A DNA stretch of 64,000 nucleotides from Spongorhabdus nitratireducens (GCA_947387575.1 CANDOC010000005.1:310001-374000); one strand, 5' to 3'; positions 39,355-48,285 are shown, counted from the stretch's first letter. Notes: generated from the letters alone by a model not told the origin. Made by a program: numbers and translations.

Positions 39355-39636
39355 TTAAAGCTTGATTCGTGTGGCTGCAAGATATCTTTTGAACGAATAA
39401 TACGCAAAGAGTACAAATGCACTATGGTAGCCTGCAAGCGCGACCTGACCGGCCAGTTTGAACTGTTCCTTGGTTTCAAATTCAAACCCCAGCAGGCTTT
39501 TAATATCCACTACCAGTTGATATGCAGGGTAGGCAAAGCAAAACCACATAAACAGTAATAACTGAAAGAGTATGAAATAAAGACGACAGAGTTTGTTTTG
39601 TCTAAGGTAAATCAGAAAGTTAATAAGCCGGGACAT
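39355..39636 (-). CDS. small membrane protein of unknown function
   Basis: Protein of 93 residues with two hydrophobic segments (LYFILFQLLLFMWFCFAYPA and ALAGYHSAFVLFAYYSF) and basic ends. The pattern is that of a small inner-membrane protein with both ends in the cytosol. No family recognised and no strong ribosome site upstream, so the gene is possible rather than sure. AT-rich surroundings. Confidence 0.5.
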   Translation of the reverse strand: MSRLINFLIYLRQNKLCRLYFILFQLLLFMWFCFAYPAYQLVVDIKSLLGFEFETKEQFKLAGQVALAGYHSAFVLFAYYSFKRYLAATRIKL

Positions 39637-39910
39637 GATTTTACAGGTTTTGTTTTTTGTTTCTGCAAGCTATCAGAGATGTGCACGGGCAGCTAGCAAA
39701 ATTCCTGCCGGGAAGGTTGTAGTTGTTTGTAAAGGTATCAAAATCGTCTTTATGTAGAGTGAAACGGGAGTGATTATTTGACTATGCAAGCAGTTAAAGC
39801 ATAAAAAAACACACAAAAATTGCTGTTTTCATGGTTATTATTGCATTTTTATTAAAAACGACATTTTTTTTCAAAATTTGGACATTTTGAAATGTCAATG
39901 TGGTTTTTCA

Positions 39911-39930
39911 GCGCTGAGTCAGTAGATTGT
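39911..39930 (+). promoter_or_regulatory. 20-bp motif shared with the Tsx-like gene, copy 1
   Basis: GCGCTGAGTCARTARATYGT consensus, 150 bases before the nhaC ATG. A second copy with 17 of 20 identical bases lies at 41779. The rest of 39637-40060 holds no gene I can support and is very AT-rich at 39780-39900. Confidence 0.45.
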
Positions 39931-39940
39931 AAGCTCCTCT

Positions 39941-40015
39941 GTAGTAGTTACTACGTACTTTCTTGCGATAAAAGACGTGGGTCGTAGTACGTAATCCCTG
40001 GCAGGCTTTGGCCAG
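39941..40015 (+). promoter_or_regulatory. nhaC leader with alternative hairpins
   Basis: GTAGTA (39941-39946) can pair with TACTAC (39949-39954). TACGTACT (39952-39959) can instead pair with AGTACGTA (39986-39993). The two stems share bases 39952-39954, so they exclude one another if fully formed; the first has only a two-base loop as DNA and would open at its tip in RNA. CTGGC/GCCAG (39998-40015) adds a third hairpin. Confidence 0.4.
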
Positions 40016-40060
40016 ACAGTACGCTATGGATCACAGTGACTTGAGTGAAGGATAAAAATA

Positions 40061-41566
40061 ATGGATAGGAATATTCGTCAACCCAGTCTGGTTGATGCTT
40101 TATTGCCGGTTATTACCCTGGTTTGCCTGCTCTCTCTAGCCGTCTATCTCTTTTCTGATGACTCCTCTTATGGACCTAACCAGATTGCGCTGCTGCTCTG
40201 TGCCGGTATTGCCGCTCTGGTCGGCCTGAAAAATGGCCATAAATGGAAAGATATTGAAGCCGGTATCAACAAGGGCATTAATATCTCCCTCGGCGCGATT
40301 CTGATTCTGCTGGCAGTGGGTTCTTTGATTGGTACCTGGATTCTGTCTGGTACAGTACCCACCATGATTTATCTGGGGTTGAAACTTCTCTCCCCTGAAC
40401 TGTTTTATGCTGCAGCCTGTGCCATGTGTGCGCTGGTAGCAATCAGTATCGGTAGTTCCTGGACTGTTGCAGGCACCATCGGTATTGGTCTGATGGGCAT
40501 TGCTACCGGCCTGGGTATGTCTCCGGCGATTACTGCCGGTGCGGTTATTTCCGGTGCCTACTTTGGTGACAAGCTGTCTCCGCTGTCCGATACCACCAAC
40601 CTGGCTCCGGCCGTTGCTGGCAGTGAGCTGTTCAGCCACATTCGTCACATGCTGTGGACTACCGTACCCAGCTTGGCGATTGCTCTGGTGCTGTTCCTGT
40701 TTATTGGTTTCTCTGAAGAGTCCGTTAGCAGCAGCTCTGAGCTGAATGCCCTGATCAACGATCTGGACCAGCAGTTCAATCTGGGCTGGCACCTGCTGAT
40801 TCCGATGGCAGTCCTGCTGTTTATGGCAGTGAAGAAAGTACCTGCTTTTCCGACCATTCTGGTGGGTGCTGTTCTCGGCGGTATTTTTGCGGTCATTTTC
40901 CAGCCTCAGGCTATCGCCAACCTGGCGGGTGGCAGTGAAGACTTGAGCCCGGCACTGGCAACACTGAAAGGCGTCTGGATTGCATTCTTTGACGGTTACT
41001 CTTCCGACACTGGCAATGCTGTACTGGATGACCTGCTGTCCAAGGGCGGTATGAGCGGCATGCTGAATACTGTCTGGTTGATTATGTGCGCCATGACCTT
41101 TGGTGGTGTGCTGGAAAAACTGGGCCTGCTGGAACGTCTGGTACGCAGTGCACTGAATCTGGCTCGCAGCACCGGTTCTCTGGTTGTGACCACCATGGCA
41201 ACTTGTATCGGTACCAACATCATTACTGCCGATCAGTATATCTCTGTGATCCTGCCGGGTCGGATGTATCGTGCCGAGTTCAAGCGTCGCAAGCTGGCTG
41301 CTGTTAACCTGTCCCGTACCCTGGAAGATGCCGGTACCATCAGCTCTCCGCTGATTCCGTGGAATACCTGTGGTGCCTACATGGCAGCAACTCTGGGTGT
41401 AGCCACCTTTGCTTACCTGCCATTTGCATTCTTTAACCTGGCCAACCTGGTGCTGGCGGCTGTTTACGCCTACGCCGGTTTCAAGATCCTGCCGCTGGAA
41501 GATGAAGAAGACAGTGCTGCAGATGACAAGCAAAACCTGCAAGTGCTGAACGAAGCCAAAGCTTAA
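40061..41566 (+). CDS. NhaC-type Na+/H+ antiporter
   Basis: Inner-membrane protein of 501 residues with 11-12 hydrophobic segments. NhaC-family hallmarks are GAYFGDKLSPLSDTTNLAPA near residues 165-185 and TCIGTNIITADQYISVILPG later. The family includes sodium/proton antiporters and also lysine or malate/lactate transporters, so the substrate is not fixed by sequence. The start follows AAGGATAAAAATA. It stands alone, with a structured leader upstream and a perfect terminator downstream. Confidence 0.9.
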   Translation: MDRNIRQPSLVDALLPVITLVCLLSLAVYLFSDDSSYGPNQIALLLCAGIAALVGLKNGHKWKDIEAGINKGINISLGAILILLAVGSLIGTWILSGTVPTMIYLGLKLLSPELFYAAACAMCALVAISIGSSWTVAGTIGIGLMGIATGLGMSPAITAGAVISGAYFGDKLSPLSDTTNLAPAVAGSELFSHIRHMLWTTVPSLAIALVLFLFIGFSEESVSSSSELNALINDLDQQFNLGWHLLIPMAVLLFMAVKKVPAFPTILVGAVLGGIFAVIFQPQAIANLAGGSEDLSPALATLKGVWIAFFDGYSSDTGNAVLDDLLSKGGMSGMLNTVWLIMCAMTFGGVLEKLGLLERLVRSALNLARSTGSLVVTTMATCIGTNIITADQYISVILPGRMYRAEFKRRKLAAVNLSRTLEDAGTISSPLIPWNTCGAYMAATLGVATFAYLPFAFFNLANLVLAAVYAYAGFKILPLEDEEDSAADDKQNLQVLNEAKA

Positions 41567-41595
41567 TAGCTATATCGCTTTCTCAGCAAAACATA

Positions 41596-41637
41596 GAAAA
41601 CCGCTCAATCGGTTACCCGGTTGAGCGGTTTTCTTTT
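41596..41637 (+). terminator. terminator after the NhaC-type gene
   Basis: GAAAACCGCTCAA (41596-41608) pairs perfectly with TTGAGCGGTTTTC (41621-41633), then TTTT. Confidence 0.9.
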
Positions 41638-41778
41638 CATTATGTAAGCAAGCTGTTTGTAAATTTATCCAGAGCGTTACATGGGTTGTTTGATGGTTTT
41701 CCTTGCTAGCGCTGTGTTTTAAGCTTGCTTTGTACACAGCTAGCTCGGTAAAACAAATTTTAGAACTTTTGAATGTAT

Positions 41779-41798
41779 GCGCTGAGTCAATAAATCGT
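41779..41798 (+). promoter_or_regulatory. 20-bp motif shared with the NhaC gene, copy 2
   Basis: GCGCTGAGTCAATAAATCGT lies 146 bases before the ATG of the Tsx-like gene, almost the same distance as copy 1 before nhaC. The 41638-41924 stretch is AT-rich with a T-run at 41862; no gene supported there. Confidence 0.45.
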
Positions 41799-41924
41799 CA
41801 AATTCAAAGGCAAATCACTAAAAAAACGATAACTTTGTGCCTAGTTTTTTGCTGTAGCTCAATTTTTTTTGTTCGTTGCTCACGTAGTCTCCGCAGCTCA
41901 CACACACGAACGAAGTAGTCTTTT

Positions 41925-42701
41925 ATGAGTAACGTGCAAAAAGCCGCTGCCGCGCTGACACTTTCCGCTACCCTCCTGGCGGGAAATGCAGCCTTTGCCG
42001 CCTCTAATGATCTGACTGATGTGAAGTGGAGCTTCGCTGACGTCAGTGTGAACCTGCTGGACTGGTCCAAGGGCACCGAAAAGCGCAACAACCACTTCAA
42101 GGAAGATTTTGTATTCCTGGAAGTTGAAGGTGGCGTTGGTTTCAGCTGGGGTGAGTTCTACGGTTTCTACGATCTGGAAAACCCGGGTCACAGCCGTGAC
42201 AACGACAAGCACAAGGACAAGCGTGTCGCTACCAAAGGTACCTTCCACTACTACCTGGGCGATTCTCCGTTCTCCCTGTACTCCCAGGTTTACCACTTCA
42301 ACTCCAAGGGTTTCTATGAAACCAACACTGTCGTAGGTCTGGGTTACCGCTACCGTAGTGATAACGGCTTCTGGATCAAGCCGTGGATTGGCGGTCACTA
42401 CGTGGACAGCGACCGTGGTTACACCGGCAAGAACGGTGTGATGGCAGGTTGGGTCTTCGGCTACGACTTCACTGCACTGGATCAGAAGTTCTCTGTAACT
42501 GACTGGACCGAAATCGAAGTGATGCGTGCTGACGAATATAAGGATGTTAACGGTTCTACCGGTGTAAACGGTGCGATTGCACTGTGGTGGCACCCGTTCA
42601 GCAAGATCAGTGCCGGTATCCAGTACCGTTACGCCAGCAAGAAGCTGGGCTACGATGGCTACAATAACGCCATGATCTACACCCTGAAGTACAACTTCTG
42701 A
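41925..42701 (+). CDS. Tsx/OmpK-type nucleoside-specific outer-membrane channel
   Basis: Outer-membrane beta-barrel of 258 residues with a signal peptide (KAAAALTLSATLLAGNAAFA). Tsx-family features: DVKWSFADVSVNLLDWSKG at the start of the mature protein, FLEVEGGVGFSWGEFYGFYD, and the aromatic end MIYTLKYNF for barrel assembly. Tsx takes nucleosides; OmpK of Vibrio is the same family. Codon use is strongly biased toward favoured codons, which suggests high expression. Shares a 20-bp upstream motif with the NhaC gene. Confidence 0.9.
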   Translation: MSNVQKAAAALTLSATLLAGNAAFAASNDLTDVKWSFADVSVNLLDWSKGTEKRNNHFKEDFVFLEVEGGVGFSWGEFYGFYDLENPGHSRDNDKHKDKRVATKGTFHYYLGDSPFSLYSQVYHFNSKGFYETNTVVGLGYRYRSDNGFWIKPWIGGHYVDSDRGYTGKNGVMAGWVFGYDFTALDQKFSVTDWTEIEVMRADEYKDVNGSTGVNGAIALWWHPFSKISAGIQYRYASKKLGYDGYNNAMIYTLKYNF

Positions 42702-42757
42702 TTGCTAGGCTAGCTAGGTAAATAGCCAGGCAAATAGCCAGAGTAATCGTTTAGGGT

Positions 42758-42790
42758 GAAAAAAAGGATGCCATATGGCATCCTTTTTTT
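42758..42790. terminator. bidirectional terminator Tsx-like/ogt
   Basis: AAAAAGGATGCC and GGCATCCTTTTT pair around ATAT, with A-run and T-run on either side. It serves the Tsx-like gene and the convergent ogt. Confidence 0.9.
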
Positions 42791-42827
42791 GTTGCTGGTA
42801 ATAATAAAACTGTAAAGCAATAAATAG

Positions 42828-43358
42828 TTATGCTGGTTCAGCCAGATCAAAAGCCAATTGTTTTTCGATACTCAATAATTTCTGCTTAACCGGCAGGCCA
42901 CCACCATAACCAGTGAGCTGACCATTGCTGCCAATTATTCGGTGACAGGGAATAATCAGTGCAATTGCATTCGCACCATTGGCGGCGGCAACGGCACGGA
43001 CTGCTTTTTCATTATTAATATCACGTGCCAGATCAAGGTAACTTGCAGTTTCACCGTAGGGAATATTTATCAGCGCTTCCCAGACGCTTTTTTGAAAATC
43101 GGTGCCAACAGTGAGCAGGGGAAGATCAAATGATTTACGCTGGCCCTGCAAATACTCATCTATTTGTTTTCGTGTTTGTTGCAGAACAGCATCATCCTGC
43201 TCGACAAAATGGGCGCCAAGACCATTTTGTAAACGGTTGTCTACTGTTTCCCGCATTTTCCGGTATCTGAAATCCAGCAGGCAGAGCTTGCCCTCATAAG
43301 AGCCCAGAATAAATTCTGCCAAACCTGTCTTGTAATACTGAATATTGATCTGGTTCAT
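42828..43358 (-). CDS. ogt: methylated-DNA-protein-cysteine methyltransferase
   Basis: Suicide repair protein of 176 residues that removes methyl groups from O6-methylguanine. The acceptor is Cys138 in IPCHRI. The helix-turn-helix region ASYLDLARDINNEKAVRAVA and GYGGGLPVKQKLL follow the family. No regulatory Ada domain, so the Ogt type. Monocistronic, convergent with the Tsx-like gene. Confidence 0.94.
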   Translation of the reverse strand: MNQINIQYYKTGLAEFILGSYEGKLCLLDFRYRKMRETVDNRLQNGLGAHFVEQDDAVLQQTRKQIDEYLQGQRKSFDLPLLTVGTDFQKSVWEALINIPYGETASYLDLARDINNEKAVRAVAAANGANAIALIIPCHRIIGSNGQLTGYGGGLPVKQKLLSIEKQLAFDLAEPA

Positions 43359-43552
43359 GCTGCTCCGGCTGCTATTGATATTCTTTCATCTACAAATGCT
43401 TTGCATACTATCACGAAGATACCTGAATGAACGGTGATTCGATATTGAATCATCAGGATTATCAAAAACTAATTCTGATATAACGCGCAGATTTTATTTT
43501 CTTAATTAGACTTATCAGCTTGTTCCTCAGATATCTTTTCGAGGTGATGCTG

Positions 43553-45040
43553 GTGGCTGCAGCAACTGAAACCCAACCGTCGTTGTTCAAGATGTGGGCT
43601 GGCAAGCTGCCGGTTCCGTTGGCATTTGTCAGTCTGTTGGTTGTATTGATGTTGCCACTGGAAGGGCTTTCTTCCTATGGTCAGATCGTGCTGGCCGTGT
43701 TGGTCATGGCAGTCATTCTGTGGGTGACAGAAGCACTGGCCTATCCAGTCAGTGCTTTTCTGATAGCCGGTGTGCTGGCGCTGCTGCTGGGGTTGATACC
43801 GAACAGTGAAACCGGACAGGTACTGGGAACCAGCAAAGCGCTGGGGCTGGCTATGAAAGGCTTTGCTACCAGCGGTATTGTGATGATCTCCGGGGCACTG
43901 GTTATGGCTGCGGCGATGCAGGCGACGGAGTTGGACAAGCGAATAGCGCTGGGGATTTTATCCAGAGTACAGCCTAATGCTACAGCTGTGCTGGCAGGGT
44001 GTTTGTTGATCGGAGTGGTGTTGGCTTTTCTTGTACCTTCGCCGACAGGACGTACAGCTGTTCAGGTGCCGATTCTGGCCGGGGTTGTTGCAGCCTTAGG
44101 TTTGTCTGAAAAAAGTAAAATGGCGGCTGTGCTTGTTATTGGCGCTGCCCAGGTCAGTACCTTATGGAATGTCGGGGTGATGACAGCCACCGTGCACAAT
44201 GTGGTCGGACTGGAGCTGATGGCCGAGCATAGTGGTTATAGTATCAGTTGGAGTCAGTGGTTGATTTATGCCGCTCCTTGGTCAGCTGTGATGACCCTGA
44301 TTCTGTTTTTTATTTTGCGGCGGGAATTATCAGGATTTGAACTTCCTGCCAGTAGGGTCGCTTCATTAAATACTGAGCTGAAGCCCTGGACGGTAAAGCA
44401 GAAGAAAATGGCAGTTTATAGTGGGCTGTTGTTACTTCTCTGGATTACCGAAGGCCGGCTGCATCATATTTCTGTATCCGCTTCTATTTTATTGATGTCT
44501 ATTTGCCTGATGATGCCGGGTATGGGCGTTTTTAACGGCTGGAAAGATGTTGAGCACCGTATCCACTGGGGGGTGCTGATTATGTTTGGGGTCAGTATAA
44601 GTCTCGGATTACAGCTGGTAAGTACAGGGGCAGCAGCATGGGTAGCAGATTTCTGCTTCTCGGGACTGGACCTGCAGATGGTTTCTTTATTGATGCTGGT
44701 GTTATTGATGACTGCATTCACGACAGTGATGCATCTGGGATTTGCCAGTGCGTTGAGTCTCACTGTAGCCATTCTGCCCGTATTTCTTGCTTTTGCTGAT
44801 ACTCTGCCGGAGCCGTTGGCTCAGAATGGTATTTCGCTGGTGTTGCTGCAGTTGTTTGCGGTCAGCTTTGGTATGATTCTGCCAGTCAATTCTCCGCAGA
44901 ATATGGTGGCATTTTCGACAGATACTTTCTCTGTCCGGACTTTTGTTCGTATTGGTCTGATGTTGACGGTTGCTACTTTGGTAACCTTTGCACTGTTTTC
45001 AGTTAGTTGGTGGCAGTGGACGGGGTTGTTACAGGGTTAA
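43553..45040 (+). CDS. DASS/SLC13-type anion permease
   Basis: Inner-membrane protein with about 12 hydrophobic helices and the two re-entrant loop motifs of the family: VPSPTGRTAVQVP and LPVNSPQNMVAFS, standing for the SNT-type sodium and carboxylate sites. The family imports dicarboxylates, sulfate or similar anions; the substrate is not readable. GTG 43553 sits at good distance from GAGGTGAT, so I take it over TTG 43520 and ATG 43547. This gives 495 residues. Confidence 0.87.
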   Translation: MAAATETQPSLFKMWAGKLPVPLAFVSLLVVLMLPLEGLSSYGQIVLAVLVMAVILWVTEALAYPVSAFLIAGVLALLLGLIPNSETGQVLGTSKALGLAMKGFATSGIVMISGALVMAAAMQATELDKRIALGILSRVQPNATAVLAGCLLIGVVLAFLVPSPTGRTAVQVPILAGVVAALGLSEKSKMAAVLVIGAAQVSTLWNVGVMTATVHNVVGLELMAEHSGYSISWSQWLIYAAPWSAVMTLILFFILRRELSGFELPASRVASLNTELKPWTVKQKKMAVYSGLLLLLWITEGRLHHISVSASILLMSICLMMPGMGVFNGWKDVEHRIHWGVLIMFGVSISLGLQLVSTGAAAWVADFCFSGLDLQMVSLLMLVLLMTAFTTVMHLGFASALSLTVAILPVFLAFADTLPEPLAQNGISLVLLQLFAVSFGMILPVNSPQNMVAFSTDTFSVRTFVRIGLMLTVATLVTFALFSVSWWQWTGLLQG

Positions 45041-45067
45041 TCAAGCAAACCTGAGTTCGATACTGCT

Positions 45068-46792
45068 CTATGATCCTGGGGGAGGGAGCAGTTCGATACC
45101 TGAGTCGCTTTTCAGCTTTCTCTGCTCAGGTGGTGTTTTTTGGTTTGAGGGGGCTGAGGGCGGGTCGAGTCGAAATGGCGTCTTCAAATCGCAACTTGAA
45201 GGTAGCGAGTCTTCTTTTCCCCTTTCGTGATGTTCATGCTGTAATGGCTCTTCCGTTGGCTCCTCGCAAATGATGCCTTCATCCTCGTCCCCCTTTTCTG
45301 AAATTTTGTGAGAAGGATCTAATTGGATACTGTTCAGCTCCAGATAAGCAACATCTTCAGAAGGTCGCTTAAGTTTGGATAATAATGTTTGCTGCATATT
45401 GAGCAGGATCGGGAGGTAAAATTCCGGGGACAGAGAAGAGCCGTGAGCTGTTTGAGTGTCAGATCTGAAAGTTGTTACCCCTGAGGCAATAACTGATTTG
45501 ATAGAGGTCACAGTTACTGAGCCGGAAAAACAGGAAAGGGCGGGGCAAACCATTGGATCTTGTCCATAGGTGAGCAAAACAAGCTGGGTAATGGCAAACA
45601 TTATTTCACTGTCGTCGTCATGATAGATGCCGACGAATTTTAGTAGCCAGAAAAAACGGCTGAGTGCATCATACACCCCTTCCGAAGACCAGGTAGTCAG
45701 TCCGGTTATTTCTTCTTTAAGATTCTCAAATGCTGCTGTTTGAAAAGCTGGCCAGACTTCAAGCGGTAATCGGTCGAGTGTTATGCAGCTGTATTGAGAA
45801 AAATCCAGATGCGTATATTCCGGCAGTTTCTCAACCGGAGTTGTGAACGCTGACTGACACAACGTTGAGTCTTGATTGAACGTGCATATGATGGATGTTT
45901 TTTTATGCTGCCGAGCTCTACTTCGGTTGGTGAGTGTTATAACTTTGGAGTAGGTGTCAGAGCAATCTATCACTTCCTGGATTTCATCCTCTTCAATCTC
46001 GGGTGCAAACTGATATTTTTCAGGGTGTTCTAACCTTCGCTGATGTACCCCAGTGACCTCTTCTATTTTAAAGCACAGCTTGTAACAGTCTTCTGGAGAA
46101 AACTCTTTCGCGGTATGGAATATCATCAAGGCTGTAATAACCTGCTCCCAAATTGCATTATACCTTTGCATTGTAAATAGGTAGCTTTGCTCCTTTGGGG
46201 TACCTTTAAACGGAAGGAGTCTGTTAAGTCCGTCAATATCTCCGACTAGAGGAGCCATTCTGCCGCTTTCTATTAGCTCAAGTAATAAACTGATGCCTCG
46301 TCCGGGATTGAAGAGGGGGACCAGTGTTTTATCAAAAATTGCTCCAGAGGTACCTGATTCTGAGTTGTCAGTGTCAGTGGGGCGAGAGAGAGGCAATGAA
46401 AACTCAGGTGATGATTTGATTGTTCTCAGCTGGGCATGAGTGGCTGTAGCGGACTTTGTCGCTCTTGAAACAGAAATAGCACCTCTACGGCGGGTGTTAT
46501 TCTGGTCCGAATCACTGCCACTGCTATATCCCCTGCGGCGGAGTTCTGCGGTGACTTCCGGGCGAGTTGTGTGGCTTGAGCCATGATAGGTGACTCTTGA
46601 TTTTTTGGCTTGCTTTGTAGGGGCGGTCTCTTTGGTTGATAGCGCTTTTTTATCAAATGTAGAGGTACCGTCATCCGGGTTGTTGTCTTGTGACAATGCA
46701 GAGAGGGGAATGCCGGTTATCAACAGGCTTGAAAGAAACACCGTGATTAATCTGATCCAATGCTTCTGCCGCACAATTCGGATACTGTTCAA
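45068..46792 (-). CDS. large exported protein of unknown function (orphan 3)
   Basis: Protein of 574 residues that I do not recognise. The signal peptide covers about 1-34 (LITVFLSSLLITGIPLSALS). Residues about 36-150 are Ser/Thr/Arg/Asp-rich and probably disordered (RRRGYSSGSDSDQNNTRRR). A helical central domain follows at about 165-480. The tail is acidic then Pro-rich (EEPTEEPLQHEHHERG, ending SGIELLPPPGS). It resembles orphan 1 in plan (signal peptide, disordered linker, helical body) but I see no clear sequence match. More AT-rich than folD next to it. A host-directed role is only inference. Confidence 0.8.
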   Translation of the reverse strand: MNSIRIVRQKHWIRLITVFLSSLLITGIPLSALSQDNNPDDGTSTFDKKALSTKETAPTKQAKKSRVTYHGSSHTTRPEVTAELRRRGYSSGSDSDQNNTRRRGAISVSRATKSATATHAQLRTIKSSPEFSLPLSRPTDTDNSESGTSGAIFDKTLVPLFNPGRGISLLLELIESGRMAPLVGDIDGLNRLLPFKGTPKEQSYLFTMQRYNAIWEQVITALMIFHTAKEFSPEDCYKLCFKIEEVTGVHQRRLEHPEKYQFAPEIEEDEIQEVIDCSDTYSKVITLTNRSRARQHKKTSIICTFNQDSTLCQSAFTTPVEKLPEYTHLDFSQYSCITLDRLPLEVWPAFQTAAFENLKEEITGLTTWSSEGVYDALSRFFWLLKFVGIYHDDDSEIMFAITQLVLLTYGQDPMVCPALSCFSGSVTVTSIKSVIASGVTTFRSDTQTAHGSSLSPEFYLPILLNMQQTLLSKLKRPSEDVAYLELNSIQLDPSHKISEKGDEDEGIICEEPTEEPLQHEHHERGKEDSLPSSCDLKTPFRLDPPSAPSNQKTPPEQRKLKSDSGIELLPPPGS

Positions 46793-46848
46793 CCAAGCTG
46801 TGTTTAATTTAGCACACTGGTGTATGTCACAGATCCAGAATGGTTGTT

Positions 46849-47718
46849 TTAACCAAGCATTTGTTTGGGTTGATGTCCCGAAGTGGAGAGATAAGTGTTT
46901 TCCATCAGTGAGGCTACCGTCATTGGACCTACCCCGCCTGGTACCGGAGTAATCCAGGCAGCACGTTCTGCTGCTGTATCAAACACTACATCGCCTTCCA
47001 GTGTGCCATCGCTGCAACGATTGATGCCTACATCAATAACTACAGCGCCGGGCTTGATCCATTCCCCCTGTACCAGACCGGGTTTTCCTGCGGCTACAAC
47101 AACTATATCTGCATGTTTGAGAACCAGGGGAAGGTCTCTGGTAAAACGGTGAGCTGTTGTCGTGGTGCAACCTGCCAGCAACAGTTCCAGTGTCATCGGG
47201 CGGCCAACAATATTGGAGGCGCCAACAATAGTGGCATTCTTTCCTCTTATTTCCTGTCCGGTGCTTTGCAGCAGGGTCATAATACCTTTTGGAGTGCAGG
47301 GGCGCAGGGTCGGGATGCGTTGTGCCAGACGACCAATATTGTAGGGGTGAAAACCGTCGACATCTTTAGTCGGGTGAATTCTTTCAATAATATTTTCTGT
47401 ATTGATATGAGCGGGCAGCGGAAGCTGAACCAGAATTCCATTTACTGCGCTGTCAGCATTCAGCTGATCTATCAGTTTTAAAAGCGCGGATTCGGTGATG
47501 CTGGCAGGCAGGTGATAGTCGAAAGGGATAATGCCAATCTGAGAGCAGGCTTTCTTCTTATTCTTTACATAGGTTTCGGATGCCGGATCGTTACCGACAA
47601 GAATGACTGCCAGTCCCGGTGGCTGTAATCCGCGGGATTGTCGTAACTGAATATCCTCAGCCAGGCGCTGCAGCATATTGTTGGCTATGGCTTTTCCGTC
47701 AATCAGCTGCGCGCTCAT
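46849..47718 (-). CDS. folD: methylenetetrahydrofolate dehydrogenase/cyclohydrolase
   Basis: Bifunctional cytosolic enzyme of 289 residues for one-carbon folate interconversion. Catalytic Lys54 lies in [18 protein letters not shown] and [13 protein letters not shown], plus the NADP loop [10 protein letters not shown] and the C-terminal [11 protein letters not shown], are intact. It is transcribed away from the tRNA cluster, as folD near tRNA genes in Pseudomonas. About 340 bases separate it from tRNA-Pro. Confidence 0.97.
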   Translation of the reverse strand: MSAQLIDGKAIANNMLQRLAEDIQLRQSRGLQPPGLAVILVGNDPASETYVKNKKKACSQIGIIPFDYHLPASITESALLKLIDQLNADSAVNGILVQLPLPAHINTENIIERIHPTKDVDGFHPYNIGRLAQRIPTLRPCTPKGIMTLLQSTGQEIRGKNATIVGASNIVGRPMTLELLLAGCTTTTAHRFTRDLPLVLKHADIVVVAAGKPGLVQGEWIKPGAVVIDVGINRCSDGTLEGDVVFDTAAERAAWITPVPGGVGPMTVASLMENTYLSTSGHQPKQMLG

Positions 47719-47904
47719 GAATCAGTTCCCTTCAGAGTATGGTATCAGGCTATATATAAAATCAGGAATACAGGGCAAACATAGCAGTTTCTCTGCGAGG
47801 TACCTTTAGCTGCATTTTGCTGTCGTATGACCGGTAATTCCGGGCAGAGTTCCTGCTATCGGGGATAACGGGGAAAAAATATGCCCTCTGCAGGTAATAA
47901 GGCA

Positions 47905-47932
47905 TTGACGGATGCCGGAAGTTTGGTAAGAT
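47905..47932 (+). promoter_or_regulatory. predicted sigma-70 promoter of the tRNA operon
   Basis: TTGACG (47905-47910) and TAAGAT (47927-47932) are 16 bases apart. The start of transcription would be near 47938-47940, just where a long inverted repeat begins. Confidence 0.55.
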
Positions 47933-47936
47933 TCAC

Positions 47937-48033
47937 CCCGCTTTCGACAGGGCGCTGCCGCTTCAGGCAGAAATAGCCGAAGATGAAAGGCATCGTTAGT
48001 TAACGTTGCTTCGAGGTCTTGATCGAAAGCGGG
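47937..48033 (+). ncRNA. candidate structured RNA in the tRNA leader
   Basis: CCCGCTTTCGA (47937-47947) pairs perfectly with TCGAAAGCGGG (48023-48033), closing a 97-base domain. Inside are CTGCC/GGCAG (47955-47959 with 47966-47970), CGAAG/CTTCG (47978-47982 with 48009-48013), and small hairpins ATG/CAT and CGTT/AACG. The predicted promoter would start the RNA at the first base of the long stem. No terminator before tRNA-Pro, so RNase P would cut it free. It does not look like SRP RNA, 6S or tmRNA. Confidence 0.4.
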
Positions 48034-48060
48034 TAGTATGATGATATGTCATCGCGATTT

Positions 48061-48137
48061 CGGGGTATAGCGCAGTCTGGTAGCGCGCCTGCTTTGGGAG
48101 CAGGATGTCGGGAGTTCGAATCTCTCTACCCCGACCA
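48061..48137 (+). tRNA. tRNA-Pro (TGG)
   Basis: 77 bases with encoded CCA end. Acceptor CGGGGTA pairs with TACCCCG. The anticodon loop TTTGGGA gives TGG, and the T-arm GAGTTCGAATC is intact. First of four tRNAs. Confidence 0.96.
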
Positions 48138-48208
48138 TTTTTACGAGCCTGTGTTGCAAGCCGTATAAGATTGACTGTAAATTAATAGTCATCTTTATAG
48201 TTTGTTGT

Positions 48209-48285
48209 GCGCCCGTAGCTCAGCTGGATAGAGCAATGGCCTTCTAAGCCATCGGTCGCAGGTTCGAATCCTGCCGGGCGTGCCA
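48209..48285 (+). tRNA. tRNA-Arg (TCT)
   Basis: 77 bases with CCA encoded. Acceptor GCGCCCG pairs with CGGGCGT. The loop CTTCTAA gives anticodon TCT, reading AGA/AGG. Confidence 0.96.

Noticed and set aside
39905-40060. Lysine riboswitch before nhaC
   Set aside because: The conserved L-box core segments are absent.
40136-41542. 468-residue minus-strand frame
   Set aside because: Shadow of the NhaC-type gene; Gln/His-rich, no hydrophobic core.
41703-41918. 71-residue plus-strand frame before the Tsx-like gene
   Set aside because: Covers the regulatory leader and the shared motif; no ribosome site.
47937-48033. 4.5S, 6S or tmRNA in the tRNA leader
   Set aside because: The SRP core GGAAGCAGCCAAGGCA, the 6S bulge pattern and tmRNA ends are absent.
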